Positions 24,109-35,758 of a stretch of 64,000 bases of DNA are shown piece after piece. Position 1 is the stretch's first letter. The number at the start of each line of letters is the position of its first letter. The position numbers and the translations under genes are program-made. The stretch comes from Clytia hemisphaerica (taxonomy: Eukaryota > Cnidaria > Hydrozoa > Leptothecata > Clytiidae), in assembly GCA_902728285.1 (NCBI GenBank), contig CACVBU010001012.1:6951-70950 (forward strand). The letters are read 5' to 3'. The notes under the pieces were generated by a model. That model was not told the DNA's origin, did no database searches, and worked only from the letters and a program-made list of their open reading frames with translations.

Positions 24109-24807
24109 TTAACAAGTCATTTCCAGAAGATTCTCAACCTCCATGGTCAAATCTGAGCAAGTTTTCCAACGCCGTAGTTGATTCTCGATGTTTTTGTTGC
24201 CTTCCATGTTAAATTCCCATAACGATTGTTTACGTTCGATCAACTGTGTTTTAAGTTCGTTCATTTTGATGGCAGAGACATTTGCGAAACACGATTTGCT
24301 TCTTTGCTGATGACGATGTCCTTGTTTCTTAGAAAGCCTTTCCTCGTGTTCATTTATAATTTCATTAAATTTTGTCAAGTTCTTTTGTCGCATAACACTC
24401 AACAGTAGACTCCTCGTATTCTCATCTTTGCATAAATCCAAAGGTAGGTTATTGTTTTCATCCCGAGCGAAACAGTCAGCGCACGAGTTAACCAGTACTC
24501 TAACAGTGTTCACATCTCCGCTGTACGATGCGGCGTGGAGAGGTGTCCAGCCACATTGTCCGATTCTGTTAATGTCTATTTTGCCAGTATCGATCAACAT
24601 TGAAGCTAAAGTAGCGTTGCCATGTAAACAAGCGAATTCAAATGGTGTGAAGCCACCTAACTCGGCTTTAGCGACTAGCATACTGTTTAAATGGTTCACT
24701 CTAACATATTTGAGCCCCTCAACGATAGTTCTGAGTAGTGGCATATCCTCTGTGTACAAAGCTTGTACGAATATCTCGTTCATATTGGACCTCATTTTGA
24801 CAACCAT
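24109..24807 (-). CDS. Single-exon ankyrin-repeat protein
   Basis: A 232-residue uninterrupted ORF. Two clear ankyrin repeats: residues 51-83 (GGFTPFEFACLHGNATLAS) and 85-117 (GWTPLHAASYSGDVNTVRV), then a degenerate third repeat to about 141. The C-terminal 90 residues are charged and probably helical. A short helix precedes the repeats (EIFVQALYTEDMPLLRTIV). Small size, an N-terminal helix and two repeats recall Notch-regulated NRARP-type proteins, but the C-terminal extension is not in that family, so orthology is not claimed. A TATA box lies about 140 bases upstream. The function is presumably protein binding. Confidence 0.8.
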   Translation of the reverse strand: MVVKMRSNMNEIFVQALYTEDMPLLRTIVEGLKYVRVNHLNSMLVAKAELGGFTPFEFACLHGNATLASMLIDTGKIDINRIGQCGWTPLHAASYSGDVNTVRVLVNSCADCFARDENNNLPLDLCKDENTRSLLLSVMRQKNLTKFNEIINEHEERLSKKQGHRHQQRSKSCFANVSAIKMNELKTQLIERKQSLWEFNMEGNKNIENQLRRWKTCSDLTMEVENLLEMTC

Positions 24808-24946
24808 TTTTCTCGAAATCTCTTGACTTTATTCATGTATCAAAAATTGTTCTGTGTAGTACAGTCGAAAGCTTGCGTGAAGGCTTTTACGTCCTTTCTC
24901 TATCGCGTGTAATTTGATTACTAACTCGACTAAATTGTCAGTACAG

Positions 24947-24955
24947 CTTTTTATA
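24947..24955 (-). promoter_or_regulatory. TATA box of the ankyrin gene
   Basis: On the minus strand the bases read TATAAAAAG, about 140 bases before the ankyrin-gene ATG. About 65 bases further upstream, at 25017-25024, the minus strand reads CATGGGAA, a variant RBPJ/Su(H) core. Function of either is inferred from position. Confidence 0.5.
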
Positions 24956-25025
24956 CTGTCTTTCGTAAGCAGCGATTATTTAAACAAAAGATTTGTCGTT
25001 TATTACATGCTCTTTTTTCCCATGA

Positions 25026-26426
25026 ATAGCTCTTGTCATTCACACACTGATTCAAATTTCTCAGCCTGTTCCCTTACAATGATTTGACTTTTTCTCTCTT
25101 TTTTATAAGCAAGCGAACAACCGCCTATGATATCCTCGTTATTTAATCGAATATTTATTATTAAGCTAGCAGAACTTTCATCCCAATAAGTAAGCCTAAC
25201 AATTGATGTCAAATTCTATTATAACCAGTGAAAGTGCCGTGAAAGTGCCTTCTTACTTAAAACGTTCGTTTTTATTGTATTGGACAATTTTATGCTTATA
25301 GCAAGTATAATATTATTTTTATTAGAGTAAGTTTAACCCTAGCTATTGTTTACTTTCACTTAAAAACGTCGAGATGAAAACCCACTGAATTGCTTAATAA
25401 CGTGGTTGTTCAAACTTACAAGGGTTTCCCCCGCTCTCATGAAAATTTTGGATTTGGTTTTCTATCACTGCCAAGAAAAATATTACAGGATGGGAAAATA
25501 TTTTGGGCAGCATTTAGGGGATTCCTTTCTTACTGGTATCGTGATGAATCCTAGGGGCATTTGGGTATTTACATTTGACGGAATGCGCGACGAAATTTGC
25601 TTTTAACAATTTTATAAGAACAATGAGGTTTAAAATTGCCAAAAAATAAAAACAAATTTAAGAACAATGAACCCTGGATTATTCAATTCCAAGAACTTCA
25701 GGGGTCAAGTTACTCAATTTCACCCTATAAATAAGAACAAAATAAGATCAATTTGAGGGCCCAAAGTGCCAAAAAATAAAAACATCCGAGCTTCATCAAA
25801 AATCTGCTACTGGTTCTTATAAAAGAGAGTGTTTTGCCTGATAACTCGGATGGAACCCTTCTTTTAAGATCTAACCATTAGACCAAAACTTGGGAACAAC
25901 AAATTAAGGCTATATAGTCATTTTAAGAACACTTAAAGAAGGAGCATTTTTAAGCCTAAAAATCTCAAAAATTAAGAACTAGCTAGGCTAGGCAAAACTT
26001 TACTTGTTTTTATAAATTGTACATTTTATCCTATGTTTACTTCATCTGAGAAAAAAAAGTCAAAAGTTTTGCGACTTTCCGGAATCTTTCCTGAAGCAGT
26101 TTTTGTCATTTTCGTCTTACAAAACGAAAGTACCTAATTTCTAAATTGGTCTCATTACTGCATTTGTTATGATGGAAAAAAGTACCTTTTGTTTAAATGA
26201 GGGGGAAATATTAAGTCAAGACATTATCTTGCTAATTACAAAAAAAATCACCTAGTGGACCTCACCATGGTAACGAGATGGATTCAGTGATTGTAGTTGA
26301 CAAAGCAGTGTTGATTATTAAAAGAAAAGTCGAAAAATTACTTCTATAAGGGTAAAGCCCCTTTTCAATATTTTCTTTAACCCAAGAAAGCTAACAGCTT
26401 GAGACTAAATTTCAAATGCTGATAGA
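25026..26426. other. Gene-free interval with degenerate repeat copy
   Basis: No gene is seen. At about 25609-25838 there are inverted ends tttataagaac and gttcttataaaa, a degraded relative of the element at 28116-28370. Confidence 0.4.
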
Positions 26427-26711
26427 CCATTACACGAGCCGACTTCTTTAGTTCCTTCTAGGATCAAGGAATAGACCTTTTCATAAATCATGTCACGAAC
26501 ATCACTTGCCTCGTACTCAAACAATCGCCACGGTGATTATGTCTCTTGAGACATTAAATCAATTTTTATGAATAGGAAGTAGTTTTAATAAAATCCACTG
26601 GGAGTAAATCACCATGGCAATCATCTCAAAACGAGGCAAGTGATGTTCGTAACGCAATTTATTAAAAGGGGTATTCGTTGATCCTAGAAGGAACTGAGGC
26701 TCATGTAATGG
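26427..26711. mobile_element. Fold-back element with ~110-bp arms
   Basis: Left arm about 26427-26550 and right arm about 26600-26711 are imperfect inverted copies. They share ccattaca, gttccttctaggatcaa, cgaacatcacttgcctcg and, nearest the loop, the atgattgccatggtgatt region. There is no ORF. A transcript through it would fold into a long imperfect hairpin. Confidence 0.65.
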
Positions 26712-26715
26712 GTAG

Positions 26716-26757
26716 GCTGGGTCACCCGGTGGCTGGGCTGGGCCACCCGGTGGCTGG
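26716..26757. repeat. Two-copy 21-bp direct repeat
   Basis: The motif gctggg-cacccggtggctgg occurs twice head to tail next to the fold-back element. It is locally GC-rich. Function unknown. Confidence 0.6.
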
Positions 26758-26859
26758 CTAACAACAAATCAAACTTATTTAATTTTATTCATTTATATGC
26801 TTCTTAGTGACTGAAGCTTCTGGTAGTTGTAGAATATTGAGGCCAGGCTATCCCCAATA

Positions 26860-27221
26860 TACTTTAATGGGATAAATTTTCGCGGGGATTAATTTTCGCG
26901 GATTTCGCGGATTTGGGTGTCATCCGCGAAAATAAGTCCCGTTGGAAATTTGAAAAAGGCCCATCCGCGAAATATTTCTAAACAAAACTCAAAATATGTC
27001 AAATAAATACTATTTGAATGGTTACTTGCATCAAAGAGGCACAAATAATGTGTATTTCAACAACCAATATGCATGATTTGACAGTAAAAGTCACAAAATC
27101 GAGAAAATAATGCCCCCCAATAGTGCCATCCGCGAAAATTAATCCCCGCGAAATCTTAAAATTTCGCGGATGAGCTCAACCGCGAAATTTAATCCCCGCG
27201 AAAATTTATCCCATTAAAGTA
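26860..27221. mobile_element. TA-flanked MITE with TTTTCGCGG ends
   Basis: Left end ctttaatgggataaattttc then gcggggatta; the right end is its reverse complement, each flanked by TA. The interior repeats the ttcgcgg/ccgcgaa motif about ten times in both orientations. It has no coding capacity and is Tc1/mariner-like by its TA target (inferred). Confidence 0.75.
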
Positions 27222-27234
27222 CACCGTGACGGGA

Positions 27235-27375
27235 AATACAAATTAGTTCGAGTTAAGGAAATTTCGAGCTATGGACGAAGTAAGGTTTTTGAAGGCAACT
27301 GAAAGAACTTAAAAACTTGTTCGAGTTAAGGAGACATTCGAGTTGTAGAAGTTCGAATAATGGAGACTCCACTGT
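27235..27375. repeat. Repeat fragment with ttcgagttaagga motifs
   Basis: The motif gttcgagttaagga appears twice (about 27246 and 27319) with related attcgagttg, before ggagactccactgt. This looks like the end of a dispersed DNA element, but the other end is not identified. Confidence 0.35.
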
Positions 27376-28115
27376 GTCACTATATATTGTGACGGATGGC
27401 CAGCCTTTTTTTCTTACACCCTTCATGTCGGAAATCAAATGTCTCTTCTACTTGACACCTCTTTTAAAAATAGCAGGGCTTTTTCTCGAATTGGAAGTGT
27501 GGACAAGTGTCGAGGACTTCCTGGCGTAAACTTGTCAGCTCCGGTGAGATTTCGGTTCAAAATTTGTCTGACGCACTTTATTTGCTTCGTAATTTGGTGA
27601 AAATTTCACAAGGTAATGTTTGACTTTTTCTTGGAACACATAAAATGATAAAAGTAAGTTATCGGAAAATAGAGAGTGAAGTCATCATTTTGCTCCATCA
27701 GCAAAATTAATCCTAATGGCTCTCACGTAAAATGACGTTCTGTTTATCTTTTAATGTAAAAAGCCCACATAGAGATAAGTAAAATGGAATAAAAAGATAT
27801 ATCTAAAAAGGTTTTATATAAATTATTGTAATGGGTTATAATGAGTAATCACATGTAATTCGTATCTTGATGTAATTCTCGAGCACGGGTCAGACGTAAT
27901 GTTTGACGTAAACGGAAGCTTTCCCCTATTTACAACGACAAAAAATCCCCTAATGTAAACTATGGGTGATGCCCTTTTGGAAAAAGCATTTCATTCACTG
28001 ATCTATTATTTCTTTCTTCGATGGGAAAAGCATGGCCTATGTCTCAAATAAATAAATGACCTTTGTATTTAGCGGAGAAATTAAAATTTTGACCCTCTTA
28101 CTTACTTGAAGTATA

Positions 28116-28370
28116 TACGCGTTTTTTTTTTGTAAGAACATCCCAAATTTTAGAAGCCTTGGGATGTTCTTAACTTTTTGGGTTTCAAGCATAAAGATTT
28201 TCTTAAAACGTTCTTATTTTCAACATTTTGCGACCATTTTTACCCAATTTCCTAAGAAAACGTGTTTTTGAGTCCAAAAAGCCGTTAAATGTTCTAAACT
28301 TGTTCTTAACATTTTGGCTATCATCGAAGCCTTGTTTTCTTATATAGTTTGTTCTTATAAAAAAACGTGT
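28116..28370. mobile_element. Inverted-repeat element, gttcttataaaa family
   Basis: Left end tacgcgttttttttttgtaa-gaac and right end gttcttataaaaaaacgtgta are inverted copies. The interior is rich in atgttctta and gttctta words. The same words fill 63795-64000. Related ends bound the element in VPS16 intron 9. Confidence 0.6.
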
Positions 28371-28560
28371 ATCGCTCCAACTATCAAACCTTGATTTTTT
28401 TTTTCTGCACCAGGTTGAATGGATATCAGAAAAGACAAATACGCACGCTCAATGACAAACAGCCAAAGCGTAGACACGTAGTCCATTTGAATTTTCCGGC
28501 TGTTAAAATTTTATTGACAATAGTTGTGAAACAATCTAAATCTTGCAATTAACAGTCAGG

Positions 28561-29499
28561 ACACACAAGTATGACAATATATTTGCAGTGTTATGTAAAT
28601 TTTCCTGAAAATGAATACCCAACCAATTTGGATTATGTAAAGTGCCTGTAGTGGCACAAGATATTAATGTGATGACCAAATCTTATCACTGTTGAAAAAT
28701 TCCATTTCATCGTAAGAGAGACAATTTTAGCCACATTATTGTGTCAGGTTGACAGTCGGAAAATCATGTACACGCTTTTTTTATATAAGAATGGTATAAA
28801 TCCATTTCATCATGGGTATTCTTTACTTTTTTGGGGAAATCATCCTATAATCTTACAGCATTCTTAAGTTAGGATCCTAATCAAACTAGATTTAACTTAG
28901 TACATACGTCTCAAGTATAAAATGGCATTTTTGTGAAAGGAATGGGCCTTACTCAAAGTTACTAAAAAAGTCGCCTCTTCAGCTAAACACCAATTCTTTT
29001 CCAAAACATGGATGAGTATTGATTCAATATAAGTCAAGTTATTTTGCCTATAGTAAATCATTAACTTTAAGGCTTTATAGGCTTCGGTGGTTGGCTTTCA
29101 TTTCATATTTGGTCAATCAATACCATGAGAGGGAAATTGAATACCAGTGGGCAGTAGATAAGGCCTGTATGGTTTTCAGTGAGCATTGCTATCTCGTTGT
29201 CATTCGTTTGTTATTGTATATGGTCAGTATTTTGCTGCGATTGCCTATATTCTACATATTACATTCTATTCTATCCTTACCGAAGCTATCAAAAAGGGAG
29301 CTCGATTTTTTCTAACTTAGCGCAAAATTTACTTTATTGCTACAAGGGTTGATTTTGCAATATATTGCTAGTGTGTTAAAGTAATTAATTGACTCCACTA
29401 TGGCAAATGGTAATAGGCTCAGAATGGCATTCTGATTCAAATTGAATTGATCAATTTCCACAAATCAATTTCAATAATTACTCCATCTGTTTGTTTATT
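28561..29499. other. Gene-free interval
   Basis: No gene is seen. A single end of the gttcttataaaa family (tacacgctttttttatataa) lies near 28769. No partner end is evident. Confidence 0.4.
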
Positions 29500-31283
29500 C
29501 CGGTGTGACAAAAAAAATTAACTCCCCTAAATAATGACTCCCCCATCATAGTAAACTAGTAAATAGTGACTCCCCACCTCAAAATAAACTAGTAAATGAA
29601 GACTCCCTAAAGTTACTATTTCCTAGGAAATCTTGACCCCCTTTGGTTTAAAATGACTCCCCTCTATTATCTATTACAAAATTATTTAAAAATTCATTTG
29701 GCTATCCAGGGCTAACTCTACAGATCCTCGTAAGAGAAATACTCCATCTGAGGGAAGCATTTCCTACAAGAATTTTTAGATTTGGCTCAAAATTTGTATA
29801 CTGTATACTTCCCTCTTTGTAAGATCATGTTACAAAATACTGGCGAGAAACCGAATGAGGAATAAACGTTTAAACTTCGTGTCTACCGACAATTACGTGA
29901 AAAATCTGTTCTGCGGAATACCATACATTCTGAAAATTCTTAAAGTTCCTTGAAAAATGAAAGAATTTCGGCAAAAGGTGGGTGTCAACGACGAAAATCA
30001 GCTCTGCAAAACATTCTTATTTCATAGCCTTGAACGAGAAAAGAAACGAATTAGCAAAATTTAGCATCTTAAAGCAATTCTCAAGAGGTTTAAAATCTGA
30101 AAAACAGGGGACAATAGAAATCAACGAGAGAATGCGCTTGTCACAGTGATCTTTTAGAAAAAATATTTACAGTAATCCCAATGTGATGAAAGTTAGATAC
30201 AGTACGTCCATAAAAAGTTAGTTCTCCGTCTTTGAAAGTGGTATAGCTTTTCGAATTTTTGGTCAATTTTGAAAATTCTTCCACAGTGAGATGGAGCATT
30301 TATCAGGCTTTCCAAAAATATAACTTTTCAAAAAAAGCTTCACAACATAAAGGAAAATCGAAGATTTAAGCAATGCTACAGTTCAGTGGCTCCGTAATCA
30401 TCAATTAAATCTTTTGTCTATCTATGATTTTACATAAGAAATTATGCTTATAACCTTTTCTTGTATTGTGCTAATAAATAAAGAGTTTTAAATAATTGTG
30501 CTATGATGAAAAATTTTACATGGTTCGATGCGGAATTTTACGAGGATTACAATGGTATAAAAATCGCAATGTAAAAGTTTTTGCCTGATTTTTAAAAAAA
30601 TCTAAAACTGAAATCTTATAAAAGTTGTCAAACCGGTTTTCTTTTGATAAGTCAAGTTAATTTATCGTTAAAATTGTTAAGAACATAACTATTAGTTAAA
30701 AACTTGATTTTTAAGTTTTAGAAATCTTTTTTGAGCAAAGTCTTTGTACTTTTGAATGGAGGGGAAGATTTCCTTTCTAACGGTATAAAATTTATGAAAA
30801 ATTAATTTTTCTATCGAAGGCTATGGCACTTTTAAAACAGAGGACTAATTTCTCCTGGACGTACTGTATAAATAAAAAGACAACTTTGGTAAAAACTGTA
30901 ACAAACAGATCACACGGCTATAAAACAAAAGAATGTACAAAAGTTTTTCTTTAAGGACCTTAAAATGATACTCGGGAGATCTGTTAGAAAGGTGAAGGAA
31001 GAATATCTTGCAAAGACATTCAAATACGAATGCTAAAGGGCCCTTATGTATGGATATATATAGTAAAGTAGTGTGAACAAACAATGACTACTTGGGGGGG
31101 GGGGGCGGGGTCATGATAAACTAGTTTATCTTGACTCCCTCAGCTTTTTAAGGGAAGTCATTATTTACTAAGGGAGTCAATATTTCCTAGGAAACTTCTA
31201 CTCTAGGGGAGTCATTATTTCCTAGTTTATATTAACTGGGGGGGTCAACATTTACAGGGAGTTAAAATAATCCGCTACACCGG
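29500..31283. mobile_element. 1.8-kb element with GACTCCCC subterminal repeats
   Basis: Ends ccggtgt...attaactccc (left) and gggagttaaaat...acaccgg (right) are inverted. Inside each end, about 130-190 bp are packed with gactcccc/ggggagtc, aaactagt and tttcctaggaaa words in opposite orientation. There is no transposase ORF. Another element (30200-30866) has inserted in the middle, so this one is the older of the two. Confidence 0.65.
30200..30866. mobile_element. Nested Tc1/mariner-type MITE
   Basis: Ends cagtacgtcca and tggacgtactg, each flanked by TA. CAGT next to TA is the classic Tc1/mariner terminus. The inverted similarity continues about 40 bp with mismatches (gttagttctccgtctttgaa against the complement of the right end). 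It lies wholly inside the 29500-31283 element. Confidence 0.7.
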
Positions 31284-33158
31284 CTTCTCATTATCCTTGA
31301 CGTGAGGCATTGCGAAAAATCTGATTTTTGTAACAGATGAATTTGTAAGTCCGTGAAAAATCTGACATTCTTCTAATGAGTTAAGACTTGCTAAACCAAT
31401 CAAGTATGAATGGTTCTTTAGAGTCCCTTTTTTTTGCTTACGCGAAGGAACGAAAGAAATTTCACAAAAGACTCATGAACAACCAGGTGCTCGAATAAGC
31501 CAGATCAATCTGTCGCCGTAGTGAAATAACCTCTCAACGTCTAACGCAAATGGTAGAATTTAGAATTCTAACATCAAGATATTTTCAGTGAAATTGATGT
31601 TGATTCTCCCTAGCTACACAAACCTCACTATCCGCATCTGGCTAGCCGCCTTTTCACACTTTGTTAATTGAAATCTTATTATTTACTACAAAACGCCTTT
31701 GAACCTTTTGAAATAGGTTTCTTTTTCAAACTGAAGACTTTTAATTCCGTCCCATTCTTTGCACATCCTGGTCCTTTAAGTCATCTGGAAATCCCGTGTT
31801 AAGCGTGCTTTCTTTAGCCAATCCTCATGTTTTTCCGTCAAGCCTTTTCGGGTTGTCTGTTTTTTTCGGGAGCTGTTTCTGTCTTTAACGTTTCTTTATA
31901 TTCCGTTTCCCGAAGATATTTTGGTACTAGTATCTCTAAAAGCGTTGTTGATTCAAGATATCTCAAGTTTGAGATAGACTCTCTTCTTTGTTGAGTAGTT
32001 CAGATTGCATAAATTTTCCTTACAACTCTATTCCACTGACCTGGTGAAAACTTTTCTCTAGTTGGGATAAAAACATCTCCCCTTTAAAACTATAATATTT
32101 CCTATTAAATTCTGAGCTTAAAGAAATGAATGTATTTCAGTGAAGTTCAGCCCAAAAATCTGAACTTTGATTAGAGAATGATAAATGAACAAGAGCCGCA
32201 AAGATGCGGATAAATATTTCCTTTACAAGTGTTAAAACTAGCCATAGCTTGCACTAAACATGCCACCCATAATTATACTTTGGCTTACTAAACTAATACA
32301 ATATGAAAAGACATTTTAGATCTGGTAGTAGTTCAGTGTAGAAAAAAACTTTTTGCACAAAATCAATTTTGCATAAAGCTTTCTTTCAAAAACAACAAGT
32401 CTATTACACCAATAAAAAAGTTAGGCGTATTATAACAAAAGATAAATAAATGGGAATAAGGCTCTGTAAAAAAAATCAATAACCCGAGGCATTCATAAAG
32501 TACGTTCAGCTATTTAGACCTAATTTCCCTCCCCCTTTTAAACTTTCTTTCATGAAATTATTTGGCAGCAAACGTACTTTGTGAGTGTTTCTCTGCCTTG
32601 ATTGATATAAATATAAACCAAAATATTACTACTTTCGATGTTAAAATATAAAACTTTCATAGAATAAACTATAGAATAAACTATTTTTATGTCATGTGTT
32701 AGATCTGTACAAGTTGTATCTAAATTATACAAATAATCATCAATCAGAATAAACTACATGATGACCAACGATGAAACGTGTCAAAAAGATTTCTTTCGAC
32801 TCATAAATGAATGGAATAAAGGTAACAGAAGGCAAAATATGCTAAAAGTAAAGTAAAACGTAATGCAAAAAAGTTCACTTCGATCAACGTGTGCCCGCAC
32901 ATGTTGTTCAAAGAAGAACTTGAACAAAAGCTAAGCCATTAGGTCGATTTCCTTGTAAAACTCCTTTCCATGTGAAAATGGCATTATGTGGAAATGGTAA
33001 ATTCTTTTAGGAATTAGAACATTTCTATAGGACAATCTTAGACTCGAATCGTCAGAAGAACAAAATAAATAATAACGTTTTATGCTAATGCAAACTCGGT
33101 TATGGTTTCAATATTTAACAAAAATCTTAAAAACAATAAAGTTTTTCACCAAATCAAA
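31284..33158. other. Gene-free interval; probable Helitron 3' end within
   Basis: No gene is seen. At about 32887-32908 caacgtgtgc and gcacatgttg form a 10-bp stem with one mismatch. Helitrons carry a hairpin near the 3' end, which on this strand lies on the left, but no CTRR terminus follows at the expected distance, so the boundary is not set. Confidence 0.35.
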
Positions 33159-35538
33159 TCAAATCAAATCCACTTCTTCTTCAAGTTCTGTAATTTTTGT
33201 GATCGTGCGTTTGTTTTTTGAATAAGTTATTTTAACCATGTCCGACAGCTCTAATATCTTATCTTCGATATCTTCTTTTTCAAAATGAAGAAAGTTCTTT
33301 CCCAGGAAAGGATGCAAAACCTCGGGGAAGAACGTTAAGGAGAGAGGATCATCATCGTTATTTTCAAGTTGGACATTACCCACAAATCCTAATGGTAGTT
33401 TGCTAATCAATAATCTTCCTCCACAGAGCTGACATGAAAAACTCTTTTGGTTTGGGGGCACTGTGATTTTTTTCTTACAATGAACGCAAGTTGGAAACAG
33501 ATCAACGGAACATCCAATAATGGAAGCGACGATAGTAGGAAAGAATTTATCCTTGTGGGCTTTCTCTATTTTATCCCAATCTAACATATCCACTGCATCC
33601 CAATTAACATCTGTTACAGCAGAAGCATCAATTTCGATTGTTGACGTGTCAGTCACATCCAATTTTGGATAAGACCAGAGTGTTTTCAGTTTAAGTTGGG
33701 TAAACTCGTAAACAGCCTTTTCGGTGGTAATCTTGTCTATCATCTTTCCCCACACTGTGACTGAAATAGAAGAAGTAGTGGTTTCCACAATGACTCCATC
33801 TCTTGCTCTTTCATTGGATTTATCCTTCTTTTCAACGACGGTTTCATCTTTGATCCAGGCGAACGCACCTTTTACGTTAAAAGTGCCCATTTCATTTGAT
33901 ATGATGGTGCTGATGGGCGTGAACAAATTATCTTCATAATTAAAATTAACGGTAACATGCTCCTTTATGACCGTCGAGAATTTGTAAATTGAGTTATAAA
34001 ACAGCACGTTGTCACCTTGCGTAAGCTTTGTCAGTCTAACTGGTATTTGCCGCGCGTCTAGGAAAAAAGATCGTTTGATGGAACGGTTATGTTTTTTCAT
34101 CACGCGAATAATGGATTGTTCATTGGGTGATGTCTTCAAATGTACATCAAAATATTCGTTTCCAGTGTGCTTGCTCATGACTGATTGAGTGACATTTGTA
34201 ATGTAACCAGTTAAATCTAAATAAAATTAAATTTATGATAATTTAAATAAAATAAAATAAGGTCTAATTTTTTGGGGGGAGGAATTTGAGCTCTGAAAAA
34301 CTACCTTAAAGGAAGAAATTTTGCCAAACAGAAAATTTGGTGGATTTGGCCAAAATCCGCCAAATTATGTTTCCGCCAAAATTTCCTTTTTCCGTCATCC
34401 GCCAAATTAAATTCCTGCCAAATTTTCTCATATTTAGTTCAATTTTTCACTATTTCTCCCCCAAAAGGGTGTATTTTTAACATTTTCACCTTGATTTTGA
34501 ACTTTAAAATCCATTGTCCCCCAAATTAAATTCACGCAGAAATTAATTTTATTGCTGATCCGCCAAATTAAATTCCTGCCAAAATTTCTTCCTTTATTAA
34601 GGGTAACCCAAAAATTGGCATTTGAAATCAGACATCGTTCAGCTTGACATTGTCAACTGAATTGTAAAATGAAGTTAAATTACCTTGTAAATTAGCAGAT
34701 TGCTTAGCTGGTGATGAATGAGAGGATGATTGTGAATGAGAGGATGATGGTGTTGATGGTGAATAATAAAGTCGTTTTCTTCCTGGGGCCGAGTCTTTAA
34801 AAATGAAAAAATTAAATTAATAGATATTTTTGAAGTTGCATGAGGTAAGAGTTACCATTTAAAAATTGAAATGAAAACAGCTCAAATATTTTTTCCTATT
34901 TTTTCGCTTGTTGCATGTAGACATAAAATGTGATTTCGAGAATCATCTAAAACTGTTTGTATATAAAAATGTGATTGCCAATTTAAACTGTACCTCTATT
35001 ACTGCTTGTAGATGAAGATTTTTCAGGCGTTTTTGTATCAGCTTTTTCAGGTGTTGTTGAAAGAGAATCTAAAAATAGAATATTGAGACAAATATAGTAA
35101 AAACAAAAAAGGATTTTAGTCAAAATAAATTTTGAGCAAAGAGTTTGCAAAATTAGCTGCAATAATCAATTGGAGGAATTAGTGCGGATTAAATCACCCT
35201 TAAAAAAGGGGACTAATTTTTTGCAAAACATTTTTTCCCGAAATTCAAAATTTTTGCGAGAAGTTATTTTTGCGATTAGCATAAATTGATAGATTTTGCT
35301 GGAATTAAATTTCGCAAGTTTCGCAAAGGTTTTAAGAAAAAAAGCAGAAATTACATATTTTGGCCCTATTTCCTTCTTTACTGAGAGAAGCTTGGAAAAG
35401 AAGATTTTCGTCTTGCAAAAAAAAAATAAGATAAAGAAGAAAATTCGCAAAATTTGATTTTGCAAAATTGATATTAAAAAATAGAATGTAAAAATAAAAC
35501 TAACCTTGTGACATTGAATGGTTTGATTCGGAACTCAT
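33159..35538 (-). CDS. Helitron RPA-like single-strand DNA-binding protein, 4 exons
   Basis: Read on the minus strand, exons 35538-35505, 35068-34994, 34794-34684 and 34216-33159 join in phase (34+75+111+1058 nt) into 425 residues. Every junction has GT and AG. The first three exons give a short Ser/Thr-rich tail with a basic GRKR. The large exon begins at DLTGYITN, before the ATG at 34178, and holds OB-fold-like segments and a zinc ribbon (CVHC...CQLC) resembling the RPA70 C-terminal region. The likely role is coating single-stranded DNA during rolling-circle transposition (inferred). A 286-bp MITE sits in the last intron. The first ATG lies 221 bases after the helicase stop, so it is a separate cistron or transcript. 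Confidence 0.75.
34309..34594. mobile_element. TA-flanked MITE inside an RPA-gene intron
   Basis: Ends aaggaagaaattttg and its reverse complement, each flanked by TA. The interior repeats ccgccaaattaaattcctgcc-type words. It lies in the intron between 34217 and 34683. A second, partial copy begins at about 56869. Confidence 0.7.
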
Positions 35539-35758
35539 TTTTTTTGTCAATAATATTTCAATTTTTTGATCTGAAGTAAAAGTCAAGATTTCATATACAA
35601 AGGTATATTGCAAGAAATTTTACTACCTTTAGCGCCTAATTAAGACAAGACATCACTAACTGTGAATGTGCAAATTATATGCATTTCTTTTCATTTGTTA
35701 TTTGTGCTAATTTTTCTAGTCTCCATTCTTCATGCAAACTTTTTCCTTCATCCATTTC

